Shown: piece by piece, positions 1-11,280 of the stretch | Layout: the number at the start of each line of letters is the position of its first letter | Numbering within the stretch: the first letter of the stretch is position 1 | Source: Pterois miles | Taxonomy: Eukaryota > Chordata > Actinopteri > Perciformes > Scorpaenidae | Assembly: GCA_947000775.1 (NCBI GenBank) | Contig: CAMQGK010000341.1 | Location: forward strand, 4,681,501-4,745,500 | DNA length: 64,000 nucleotides | Direction of reading: 5' to 3' | Notes under the pieces: model-generated | Seen by the model: only the letters and a program-made list of their open reading frames with translations | The model's database searches: none | Told to the model about the DNA's origin: nothing | Position numbers and translations under genes: made by a program

Positions 1-1991
1 ATAAATCTAACACATATGAATAATGTACTGTATATAAAATAGAACCTATATAAATTAAAATTAACCCCATGTTTACCAGCTGCAAAGTGATGAACACATT
101 AATGCAGCAATTATTATAATACAATAATATAATGTATAGTGTATATTATTCTGAATAATGAGTACTTTTGAGTTTTTACAATGTAGTATCACTACTTTAC
201 TAAGTACTTGCTCGTCCTCTGGAGTGTTTGTTTAGAGGCCATGCACGTACAAATCTGTGTGTATTTACTTTCTTTCCCCAGAATTTCCTTTTTGACTTTT
301 TTTAAATAACACAAAGCCTGTTTTCATATTATCGTAAATAAATACATTCTTTCAATATTGCACTTTACACAAATGGGTTGACTTTGGTTGAAAGCTAACG
401 GTGGCACACTGAGCGCTGAATGAACCGGATCAACTTTTAACCTTGAAAAGGAAAAACACATCACAATGTGTCCCTCCTCTTTCAAACGCAGCTACAACAG
501 CTCTATTCATCAACTTCCATTAATTAGAATTCATAAGAACAGACGTGCCGCCAAGGTCGAGAAGAAACGTTTGCAAATGTTAATGGTAAGTGAACAACCT
601 TCCCCCACCTCATCCACACGTAGCTCTGTTTTTTTTTTTTTTTAAAAAGGCTAATTTCCCAGCTCACCCGGCCTGCTAGCAGGATGTTTGGAGGACAGAG
701 GCCGCCCCTTTCCTCGGCTCACTTGTCTGTCACAACGTACGCTAAGGTGTGTGTGACGCCCTGAGGGTCCTTGTGCCACCATCCGCTAAATTAAAGCACT
801 CCTCGCCAGCTCGCTGAGATGGGGGCCTCCTTCCAGGCGGCTCCCATCCTCACCGCCGACGCCTCCTGCGTGAGCAGCAGCCGGCCGGGGGAGCGTTCAG
901 AACCACCGCTCCCCAAAGCCCAGTGCAATTGCCCTGTTATTGTCCACTCATCCACTGCTCAGAGGGTGGAGGAGGGTGTGTGGGGGGTCGAAAGAGCTGT
1001 GAGCACTCTACATTCAAGATATCGTAATTTGACAGTGAGCTTCGTATTAAACTCAGAGGCACACAGCTAGAGAGGACGTGTTGGGGAAGCACAGCTTAGA
1101 AACGGTTTGCACTTTGTGGTGACTTTTAAATTCACATTTTATGCACGTCAGGGAACATTTAAAGAGAAATCTGCAGACTGATGTTCATTTATGTATTTTT
1201 TAAAAGGAATCTCCAATGGACCTTCATGCTACTATACTAAATTTGTGCTAAAAAATAAACACATTGGCCCTTTTTTACACATAAAAACAACAGGAATATT
1301 TGAATTTTGATTTTATTTTTAAATGTAAAGCCACTTTTTGTAGATTTTTTTTTTCACGTGATCACAGATTTCTTTTTCTGAAGGCATGTTTTTTGTAGAC
1401 ATACACACAAAGCTTTAACTGCTACAAAAATTCAACAGCCAGAAACTTATGATGGGAAGGAAGCTTACATACAATTATAATTTAAGCAATTAATAACATG
1501 GTGAGGTTTTCAAATTAGAAAAATATTGGATGAAATATGATAAATTAAAACAATATTATAATATTGAACCTGTTTTTGTCTGTACCTGTATTTATCAAAC
1601 TGCTTAAAGTGAAATTAAATAAAAGTAAATAAAAGTGATACTCCTTGGTTAAGAGTAGATCTTTGATGACTGCCGCACAGAAACACCTTCTGAAACATGT
1701 TGATACAAACTCTCACAGGTCATGATGAAGCAGTACGTATAATTCAGAATATCAGCCCATTGTTTTATTTGATGTTACATCACTTTGTCTTTGGCGTTTA
1801 TCAATAACAACACAGACGGCTTTGATTCTGTTTGCTGTCACTTATTATGCATCTTCATTGTCATCGGAGAACCAAAGTCTCCTCGTTAGATTATTTCTCC
1901 GACTTGGCTCATCCAGCAGAATACCTCCTGCTTCACTTTGGGTTTCTATTTTACTTCAATTGATTACCCATTATGTCACTCATATTTAATA
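1..1991. other. dntt intron 10 or 3' flank, no recognised feature
   Basis: AT-rich single-copy-looking DNA. A short open stretch at about 480-587 on the plus strand ends in a consensus donor, GTAAGTGA (see findings). The 819-1070 region is locally GC-rich but resembles no protein I know. No repeat or gene is supported. Confidence 0.4.
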
Positions 1992-2569
1992 CAGCTGTCA
2001 AAGTTAACATGTATTAACTTGTGTTGTAGCGGGCTGAGTTTTACAGCTAGTGAAGATACTGGCATCATATGAAACTACAAAACAAAAGGCAATAATGCTC
2101 CAAACTTCTGCTAAAAGAAAATGTAAATGGGTTCTCTGGGTCCCAACCAGTCTCCTCTTTACAGACATGCCCACTTTATGATAGTCCCAGTCAGTCTGGA
2201 TCAAGTCCTAGTCAAGTCAGCACTCTGACACACTGACAGCTGTTGTTGCCTGTTGGGCTGCAGTTTGTCATGTTCTGATTGGAGCAGATTAGTCAGAACC
2301 TGGGAGGGTTTCTGGACAATATCTGTCATTGTTTTGTGTTGTTAATTGATTTCCAATAATAAATATACACATACATTTGCATAAAGCAGCATATGTGTCC
2401 ACTCCCATGTTGATAAGAGAATTAAATACTTGACAAATCTCCCTTTAAGGTACATTTGAAGAGATAAAAAATCTACACAGAGAAAAAAATCAATTGCACA
2501 ATTTATTTGCAATTAACTGCAATCATGTCATTCATTGCAATTAAATATTTTAATCAATTGCCAGCCCTT
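1992..2569 (+). repeat. Non-autonomous DNA element (MITE-like), family R1, copy 1
   Basis: Shares long near-identical stretches with 60843-61570, for example around CATGCCCACTTTATGATA and CTGACACACTGACAGCTGTT. It starts with CAGCTGTCAA and ends with TTGCCAGCCCT, an imperfect inverted pair at the termini. I recognise the family as widespread in spiny-rayed fish. The start has lost part of the internal sequence present in the other copy. Confidence 0.75.
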
Positions 2570-3185
2570 ATAGCTATATATTTCTTTACATATTTCTTTA
2601 AGAGCAATACTTCAATACTGTGTAAAGTTGCTAAATTTGTAAATACAGGCCCTGGTATATATTCTACTACAAAAAGGTTAACATGTACTGTCAGTGCAAT
2701 AAAAGAATGAGAAGAAGTTCATTTTTATTGATGTGTACAGTAGCTTTTGTAATTCTAAGATGTCAAAATTTTCAAATCGTTCATAACTGATATAACATAA
2801 GGAAAACATTTGTTTACTTGAACGCCACATCAGAGCGTGGCATAGAGCCGGAGGAGTGTCAGCGGAGAATATGAATGGTCCTCTCAAACCAGTAACTGTG
2901 CTTCAGGACCAAAGCCAGGACATCTATGCTCACTGCCTTTTGACCAAAACCTCATTAATCACACTCCTATACATGACATAGAGTAATTACCCTCTGAGAA
3001 AGACACATACTGATACACACACACATACACACTCACACTCGCAGTATATCACACACTTTATGCACACGTTACGGGAAAGTACGCATAAATAGGCAGAACA
3101 AACGACGACGAATTGCATTTCCATGAACACATTTTGAACAGGTGTACTTTGGTTTGCAGCCAGGGAATACCTGAGCTGCACCGCC

Positions 3186-3189
<4 letters not shown>

Positions 3190-3235
<46 letters not shown>
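3190..3235 (+). repeat. (CA)n microsatellite
   Basis: Uninterrupted CA dinucleotides, about 23 units. Minor CA-rich clusters also occur at 3010-3035 and 3429-3443. Confidence 0.95.
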
Positions 3236-3237
<2 letters not shown>

Positions 3238-3924
3238 AATTTCAAGGGTAGATCCTGCCACACATCGAGGGGTGTGGTTTTTTTTCGAGGTGTTGGGCAG
3301 GTCATGGATCCCTACTGCCCAGGGAGGGAGTCAGTCTGTCTAGGCATGATGAAATCCTCCACCTGTCCTCATTCATCAAGCCCACTACACATATTAATTA
3401 TCACACACCTTCAGACCTACAGCAGAGGACACACACACACACACAGACAGACCCGCCTCCCAGTCGACACCACTCCCTCAGACCTACAGTGAAAATTCAA
3501 CAGTGGAGGCCAGATACTGATGCAGGTTGTAAGTGCCTGTGGCACTACAAGCCAGCAGAGTATTTTCAGAGGACGCCTAGATGTCAGTTATTGCTAGCAG
3601 GGTGTCCCAACCCAAACCTGACAGTGGAGGGGCAGTCATATCGATCACACTAGGGTGTGAAAGATAGAGACCAATACAAGTAAAACCAACTGACTGTCAT
3701 TTTTTATTTGAATTAAAGCCATTTTCCACAGCAGGAGCTTTTCCTGAGAAACCACAGGAGCCAAGACCTTTCTTCAGAAAGCTCCCACACGGCTCCATCT
3801 GCACCAGGACCAACAGACACCTCAACACTTTTCCCCAAAGGCCATCGCTCTCCTCAACAACCCATCTTAGTTCCCTCCTTCATCCCCAGATCGTCCACTA
3901 CGCATCGTTGCTTAATGCCCCCCC

Positions 3925-4045
3925 CCCGCGATGGACTGGTGACCTGTCCAGGGTGTACCCTGAATTCACCCAGTGCCAGCTGCGATCGGCTCCAGCCCCC
4001 CCATGACCTTTAACGAGATAAGCGGTTGAAGATGGATGGATGGAT
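3925..4045 (+). repeat. tRNA-type SINE, 3' tail fragment
   Basis: Contains the conserved back half of the family also seen at 27341-27683: GACCTGTCCAGGGTGTACCC, then GCTCCAGCCCCCCC, then ATAAGCGGTTGAAGATGGATG. The tRNA-like head is absent. Confidence 0.8.
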
Positions 4046-4054
4046 GCCAACTAT

Positions 4055-4056
<2 letters not shown>

Positions 4057-4113
<57 letters not shown>
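4057..4113 (+). repeat. (CA)n microsatellite next to a SINE tail
   Basis: About 28 CA units, lying just after the GATGGATGGATG tail of the SINE fragment. The 10-mer ACTATGGACA is present on both sides (about 4050 and 4137). Confidence 0.95.
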
Positions 4114-4119
<6 letters not shown>

Positions 4120-4495
4120 GGGAAGTACTTCCCCCTACTATGGACAGTACAATATGTGTATAAAATTTATAAATTGTAGTATTGTATTATAAATATTGTA
4201 CTGTCTTATTGAACTTACTGCGCTGTATCACAAAGTCAGATTCCTGTGTACATTGTACATTTTACAAATTAAGCGACTGATTTTGAATTTGGTTACTGAG
4301 CCACAAACCGTCTCCTTATCAGGGTTGATACTCTGTGAAACTATGACAGTGGAGGTCATTTTCACATGGAGGGAAAAGTGGAATAATAAAATGAGTGACG
4401 GCTGAATCCCACTGAGCCTCTTCAGCTTCAGGGTCCTGGTATTGTGCATGCTGGCTCACTGTCACACTGACACATCTGAATAGACTGTGGTATGA

Positions 4496-4565
4496 GAAGT
4501 CAAAATGTCCACAGCATTCATTCATTCACTCATTCATTCACTCATTCATTCACTCATACAGTCAG
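4496..4565 (+). repeat. CATT/CACTCATT tandem repeat
   Basis: Repeats of CATTCATTCACTCATT, roughly four 12-bp units, ending near 4560. Confidence 0.8.
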
Positions 4566-4602
4566 CATGCATTTGTTGTCAGTGTGACTAGGGGTGAAAA
4601 TA

Positions 4603-4970
4603 CAGCTGCAACTATAATTACACAATAAAAATCGATCAAATGTTTATATGAAAACAATGAGACAATGTAAAAGAGAGAATTATCACCTGAACCTGCAGCC
4701 CTGTCGCATGAAAAGACGTGTGAATGAAGAAAACTTTGTTTTTCTCGCATGTCTCCATGGTGACGTGTATATCAGTGTTTCCTAAAGCCAAAGATGACGT
4801 CCTCAAATGTCTTGTTTTGTCCACAACTCAACAATATTCAGTTTAATGTCACAGAGGAGGAAAGAAAAAAGTCTTTGTTTTTCTTAAAAAATGACTTGAT
4901 TAATTAATTATGAAAATAGTTGGTGAGTAATTTAATAGTTGACAAATAACCGATTAATTATTGCAGCTCC
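4603..4970 (+). repeat. MITE-like element, 'agctgcaact' family
   Basis: Begins CAGCTGCAACTATAATTA and ends TTAATTATTGCAGCTCC, so the termini are inverted copies. Internal landmarks TGACGTCCTCAAATGTCTTG and TTGTCCACAACTCAA belong to a family I know as very common in spiny-rayed fish. A related, more diverged copy appears at about 56970-57170. Confidence 0.75.
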
Positions 4971-4999
4971 ATTTTTTCGATTTGTCGTACAACGTGGAG

Positions 5000-7900
5000 G
5001 CACGACTTCAAGGTAATACAGGGGGAGTAACTGATATACAGACTGTCATTTGGTGGGTGAAGTATTCCTTTTGTTTCAGCACTGAGTGGAAACTGTTCAT
5101 TCATATTAGAAAGCAGAAATGAAAAAAAGCATGAAACATGCATAACTTAACTGTTATCATATTATATATAAAGCCATTTTGGAGACCAGCATTCTGATGT
5201 TTTCGCTCCCTGACCACCTCTGCTGGAGACAATCGGAAACAGGAAACTAAACAAAGAACAAAATGACGTGAAAACTGCCTCTCTGACAAATTGCGTAATG
5301 GTACTGGTTCTTCAGATGCAGTCCCTTAGTTCCTTCTTGGGGCTCTTTATTTCGCTGGACTCTCTGGTAAAAAGGGGCTAACACACTGGAAACCTTTCAT
5401 CCGGCTAGTTTAGAGGATTTGGCAGCAGGAGGAAAAGCAGAGGAGAAAATGGTGGAGGCGAAACAAACTTAGCCTCTAAATATGAGTGTTTTCTTTCAGG
5501 GAGCTGGGAATGGTGCGCCTCTGCCCATACTCTCTGCACAGGTTATAGCCTGTTCATTTTGTTATGCCAGGCTTTATGAGCACGAGGAACTCCAGCTGTC
5601 AACACCCATCTCCTGACACTCATAAAGCCTCATGTTGCCGGGTCATTCCCAGTAATTGGTTTGGATAATGTTCCCACTACGGACCAGAACCTGCACTTTC
5701 AGCCATTTCACTGCTGTTCCTCTGGTGTCACCGGTGTTTAAATCACAGCATTTTCACCTGTGCAAGCAATCTGAATGACAGTGAATGCTTCAAACTGGAA
5801 ACATGTTTGGTGGGCTGCATGTTCACGCTACGCGCGGCAGAAGCAACAAAGCGACCAGCGTGACCAGCCAGTGCTGCAGTGCTCAGGCGCTCGGTCACGT
5901 AGTTTGATGGCTAAATATTTTTTTAAACAAAGCTGAAAACGTATCTCTTCACTTTAACCTTAAACTAGGCCTGAAATTCATTTTTTGCACATTTTTCATG
6001 CACTTATGCACTACTGTCCTTCTTTTAAATGATTGATTTATTCATTCTAAGATTTCATATTTTATTCTATTTTATTATTATCCAATGAGTTTTATCTTCT
6101 ATTTTATATTATGCATTCTATGTATTTTTTCTGCTTTTATTTTCCATTGTTTAGTGTTCTTAATTGATTTTCAATGCAAATATATACAGTACATACATTT
6201 GCATAAAGCAACAATATTTGTAGATCACAGTATTAAATATGCAAAGAAAGTTTATTACTATTATTATTATCGTTATGTCATTAAATAGTACTTGGAACTG
6301 GCTGATGGCACTTTTTTTTTTAGATGAGAAGGGAACAGGGTGAAACAAACACATGACTGTTTCACAGCGTCACTGCAAATTTGAAGAGACCAGCTCAACT
6401 TGTGTGGGTGTTGGGTGACAGTTTGTAGCTTCGTGTCACCGGCTTCCATCGAAAACGACTTGTTGCCGTGTCGCTCATATTGTGAACGCATCTTCAGTCA
6501 TTGTGTCTCTGCATGACGGCTGTCCAGCTCCCACCCACAGCGATTCGAGGATTACCCCTGAGCCTGTTCTTAATTGAGAGGAGATCATTAGCTTCAGTAT
6601 AGCCCTCTAATCTTTTTTTAAGCATTTTATAATAAGAGAGAGGCCAGCTTGTATCCGCTGAGAGCCTCTCTGAGGCCCACAAGATTGAAGTCCTCTAAAT
6701 GACCGCCTTTGGTCCTTAGCTGGGATGTCTCCCCTTTAATCAGACATCAGCCCTCATCTCTCCCCTGTTTCTCTGACACAAGCAGCACCGGGTCTCTCCA
6801 AAACCGCCGGCCAATTAGAAGGGACACCGAAAAGATGAAGGCGCCATTACCACGCCGTCCTCAGTCATACACTGAACCAATTACAGGGGGGGTGAAGCGA
6901 GAGCGAATAGTCAGTGTTGTGTGCAGGCAGTGACGACAGGACAGACACCAAGACAGTTAATTGATCTTCATTACGTTAATTACGGCTGTGATGTGGAGCG
7001 GAGAATGAAAAACGGGTCATAATGTTGTGTGATTCTGTGTGAATGTACCCCGTTAAGCATTCTGCTGACCTTCAAACCATAGCCAGGGAAGTGATGGCGC
7101 TGCTGCGTGTGTGCATTAATAGTTTGGCCTGTTTCACTGCACTTTCAAATCTCCAACAGGCTGATAGTTATCTGCTATAAATCTCCTGTTGTGCTCACCT
7201 TCCTCACTTTGTAGACTCTATTTTTCTTACTTGACGTACCCTTTTACCTCATCAAACTCTAACAAACACGTGCAAGATTTCTGTCAGAATGAGTGTCCAC
7301 TCCAGTGCACGGATGGCTGCACTGTCAGCACGCCCGGCTCTGCCCTTGCATTTGAATAAACACCATCTGAGTTGGCTGCTTGTGTATAATATCTGTCAGG
7401 AAGCTGCCACCCGGTGATCCCGGCGACTCTGACCTCTGTCCCTGGGGAGCAGCTGACAGGACACCGCGGTGACAGGGAGCTTCCCCTGTCGATCCGCCGC
7501 GCCAATACGCCTTACACCCTTCTCCCGCTCCGCTCGCCACTCAAATGGCCTGCCGCTCTGCCCTGTGCATTGGAAATGAGCTGTGGCTGCCTTACAGGAT
7601 GAAATGAACAGTCGCGAGGATAAGATAAACACAAGCTTCGGAGATGGCTGTCACAAAGATTGATGGTTCCCTGGAATTTTTGTTGTTGTCTTGTCAGCAC
7701 TATAAACTTATCCCTGCTGAATAACTGAGTCCTTCAGCTGAAGAGTCCTGTCAATCTAAGTTTACATGCACTCGTGCGCTCGGGAGTGTATCTCATTGTC
7801 TGATAGCTGTAAATCAATGAGTCGTGTGCCTAAAAGAAAGCTGAGGTTGTGCAATTCCAGCTGATGTACGACACACAAATGACTCAGATTTAATACAAAA

Positions 7901-9627
7901 ACTGCAAGTGGCTTCACTGATCGACACATTTCAAACTAAAATTTCAGCATTTACTTGGTTTCAGTTAAGTAAATCTTAATTATATCACACAGTAGCCAAA
8001 CTGCCTGACTTGTTGCTCACCTCGCAGCTCATCCTCAAAACTGACTGTCACATGAGGAAAATGACTTCTCTGCATAGCTAAAAATATCTAACTGAAGGTC
8101 TGACTGTGTCATAGCTTACCAATAGTGACAGCCCACACTACCACTTGTCACACTGCTTGACACTTTTAACTATTATATGAAAACACACCGCCCCACTGTT
8201 CTATCCCTCCTGAAGCTAATTAAGCGCATCAGCAAAGCAAGGTGCTACTAAACAAAAGCTAATTAGCTCTTCCATTGCAGGCAACCAAAGAGTTAATTGG
8301 CTATAAAATTGCATGAGCAATGGTGTGAAAAAATTTTCTCTGCTGTACCTTTATATCACCGTGTGAGGTAAGATGTGGTTTATTTAATTTGGAAATGAAC
8401 CTTGGACTCCCCAATGCAATTACCTTTACATTAACAAGCGTGCACTTTCATATACTGAAACATTAAGATGTACTTTGTTCACTCTGATGTAGTCATGTAC
8501 TGTATATGATGCACGATGTGTGTGTGAATGATGCACCCTGCATCCTCCCTCTAAGCGCTGTGCTATGATTAAAAATGCTGCTCTCGCTCCAGTATCAACT
8601 TTCTGCTCGCTCGGAGTGGAAGCACATATTGCATCAAATAATTTGAGATAATTTGTCTAAGTTTTCTCCTGCTGTGGTATTGCAACTAATCTTTCCAAAA
8701 ACCTTGGAGCACCAAAGCTTTGGCAGTGATTCACTATTCAGATTCATAAGCTCACACTTAGAGGAGAGATGAAGCAAATCTCAGCTGATAGTATAAACTC
8801 TGTGGGAAACACTGATCAGATGGCCTATACACTCACTACTCTCCCTCCTTCCTTCCTGTTTAAGATCAACCAAAGAGGTTTTTGCTTGTGTCTTCCCTCA
8901 GGGTAGCCTGGTTTTAGACCTCTGATTTGCCACCTACTGTTGGTGGTGGTGTCTATCGGCCGTTTTTTCCAAGTTGGAGAAACAAATGAGCACACTCAGA
9001 GCTCAGTGGGCAGGAATAAAGATGTCGGGAACACTCTTGAGCAGACGCTACAACCTGCTGGGCAACGGTCAAGTCAAGCTAGCACTGCTGATAGCATGTT
9101 TACAGCCTCCCGTTTGAGCTATAATAGAGGCCGACAGTTTCTGGAAGTTAAAATCTAATTCATATTCAGGATCGTGGATTTTGACTATTCGCCATAAAAC
9201 CATCCAACGTAGACTCAGAGCTACAAGACTGTGAAATAATGAGTATGAAGCCTATATGATCTCAACCTTCTTTCAAGAAAACCATTTTATTTACGATGTC
9301 ATAGAGTGTAACAACAGCAACATCCCTGATTGGTGGAGCTCGCTGTCACCACAGAAAGGTTTACCTCACCTCTTAAAGGCTAGCGAGAGTATTCGATCAT
9401 ACGTGCTGCTCCCTGGTCTGCTCCCAGATCTCAAACCGGACCAACATGGCGGCTCATTTGGAAACTTTCTCTTACACTACGAAAACTGTTCAATCAAATG
9501 TGTTTCTGGAAACATTTGAGGCGAAATATACGACACGCAGCTGCTAAATCTGTCTTAATTTCAGATTGATAAGAGTTTAGACATTTTTTTGGGAATTTCG
9601 GGAGAGTCGCAATTCGTAATGGCAGTT
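5000..9627. other. Repeat-poor stretch of intron 10 or 3' flank
   Basis: No gene and almost no recognised repeat, apart from a family R1 scrap at 6148-6215. Several parts are rich in homeobox-type TAATTA/TTAATTG motifs, for example 6957-6990 and 8215-8310. It looks like slowly evolving single-copy DNA, but conservation cannot be tested here. Confidence 0.35.
6148..6215 (+). repeat. Family R1 fragment
   Basis: Matches the segment of 1992-2569 that runs TTGTTAATTGATTTCCAAT and CATACATTTGCATAAAGCA. Only this piece of about 68 bp is left. Confidence 0.7.
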
Positions 9628-9882
9628 CCATCTATCCATCTGCAACCACTTATCCCGTTACAGGAAGGTGGGGTACACCGCATCACAGGGCACATAGAGA
9701 CGCTCACATTCACACCAACGGGCCGTTATGTGCATGTCTTTGGACTGTGGAGAAACCCAGAGAAAACCCACGCTAACAAAAGGAGAACATGCAAACTCCA
9801 CAAAGAGTCCCATACCGGATTTGAATGTGCGACCCTCTTGCTGTGAGGCGACAGTGCTAAACGCTGCACCACCATGCAGCCC
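9628..9882 (-). repeat. tRNA-type SINE, near full length
   Basis: On the minus strand it starts GGGCTGCATGGTGGTGCAGC, a Pol III A-box-like head. It continues through the segment whose plus-strand form includes CACAAAGAGTCCCATACCGG and ends with CCATCTATCCATC (plus strand). Same family as 27341-27683. The 175-aa minus reading frame over 9726-10253 is a by-product of this repeat and the adjacent (CT)n. Confidence 0.85.
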
Positions 9883-10185
9883 ATGCGTAGTTCCTTTTTT
9901 TCAGTTTTCCAGTGTTTTTTTTTTTTTTTTTGCACCAAATCAAATGTTTTATGGTCACGATTAATCCTGTAGCTCGTTGTCTTTGCTCCAGGCTTAAAGC
10001 ACCTTATATAAGAAACCTCAATGGAGTGAATAAATAGGAAATTAAATTCTGCTATGAATAACTCGTCCATGTTGAGCCGTTGTTGTGTCGGGAACTTGGG
10101 AGCATTTACTAACCGACAGCCTAAACTGTGCACACACTGCACTGCTACACTCACAGCTACAACGTTACTGTTGACTTCACTGTTG

Positions 10186-10194
<9 letters not shown>

Positions 10195-10233
<39 letters not shown>
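10195..10233 (+). repeat. (CT)n microsatellite
   Basis: About 19 uninterrupted CT units. It accounts for the runs of alternating Arg-Glu or Ser-Leu seen in translations here. Confidence 0.95.
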
Positions 10234-10239
<6 letters not shown>

Positions 10240-10469
10240 ATCTCTGTAAGCACACAATCGACTCACTGATCTATTCCTTCGGGAGTAGTTGCTACCTGTA
10301 CAACACATTTTAGTTAATAAAACATCCTGGCGGGCCAGTTAGCAAATCTTCATCTCTTCTCGAAAATCCTATTCAACATACAATTCCTGAAAAAGGTGCC
10401 TCAGCGACAACTCAATCATCACATTACACCCCTTTTTTTATGGCATCAAATAACTACTCACTCAATCTC

Positions 10470-10765
10470 TCATTTATCATCAACCTCTTATCCGGGGTCG
10501 AGTCGTGCGTTCCCAGGCCAGTGTGGAGATATAGTCTCTCCACCTAGTCCTGGGTCTTTCCCGGGGCCTCCTCCCAGCTGGTCTTGCCTTGAACACCTCC
10601 CTAGGGAGGCGCCAACGCAAAGGAGTCCCACACGGATGGCTGAGCTTCTCACCCTATCTCTAAGGGAGAAGCCAAGCCTTCTGAGAAAACCCATTTCGGC
10701 CACCTGCGATCTAGTTCTTTGGGTCATGACCCAGACCTCATGACCATCGGTGAGAGTAGGAACCA
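10470..10765 (+). repeat. Teleost interspersed repeat, probably LINE-related
   Basis: Landmarks CTTATCCGGGGTCGAGTCGT, CAGTGTGGAGATATAGTCTC, CACCCTATCTCTAAGGGAGA and TCATGACCATCGGTGAGAG belong to an abundant fish family known to me from many species. I cannot name the family with certainty. The copy has internal deletions, and no open coding frame is expected. Confidence 0.7.
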
Positions 10766-10796
10766 AGAACTCAAAATCAAATAACTAATTAAAATC

Positions 10797-11026
10797 AAAC
10801 CTCTCAGAAAAATGAACACTTGAAACATCAGCATGATAAGAACTACCTAATATGACAGAAACCATCTTTGGAAAAATTGATTTGATGTGCACTTTGACAT
10901 TTTAGTTTGTCCCATCCACTAACATGGATTTATAACCCATACTGCAGCCAGCCACCAGGGGGTGATCAAGATGCTTTGGCTTCACTTTTGGAGAGCTGTC
11001 ATGTCTTTATACATAGTCTATGGTTG
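10797..11026 (+). repeat. Interspersed repeat family R2, copy 1
   Basis: Shares CAGAAAAATGAACACTTGAA-like, CCCATCCACTAACATGGA and GAGCTGTCATGTC segments with 14640-14926. Ends in ATAGTCTATGG. Confidence 0.7.
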
Positions 11027-11196
11027 CTTTCAAGAATATTACAACGTTTTGCTGCCCTAAATAGTCACAATGGCAAATTACAAGACAATCTCATGGCATG
11101 GGTCATTCTGTTACAGCACTGATGTCATGAGTACACTCTTGTTTAAATTGCAATCTGGGACGTTATAAGCTGAGTGTATCTAATGCTGCACTGTAC

Positions 11197-11280
11197 CTTG
11201 GCTTTGTCGAACAGGGTATGGTTGTCAAGAAGCATCCTTCGCTTCAGTCGAGCGAACCTCCTCAGGTCTCTCTCAAACTG
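11197..11280 (-). CDS. dntt: dntt exon 10
   Basis: This exon is 84 bp, 28 codons, phase 0 at both ends. The acceptor is TTCTTTTCTTCCACAG and the donor GTACAG. It reads QFERDLRRFARLKRRMLLDN then HTLFDKAK, matching TdT QFERDLRRYATHERKM and LDNHALYDKTK. The expected final exon (ending near GLDYIEPWERNA in mammals) should lie at lower coordinates. I found no matching sequence between 1 and 11190. Confidence 0.96.

Noticed and set aside
2987..3305. Overlapping Cys-Val-rich minus-strand frames
   Set aside because: They are translations of the (CA)n microsatellite at 3190-3235.
9726..10253. 175-codon minus-strand frame, the longest in the window
   Set aside because: It runs through a (CT)n microsatellite and the tRNA-type SINE at 9628-9882; its Arg-Glu run and C-terminal part are translations of those repeats.
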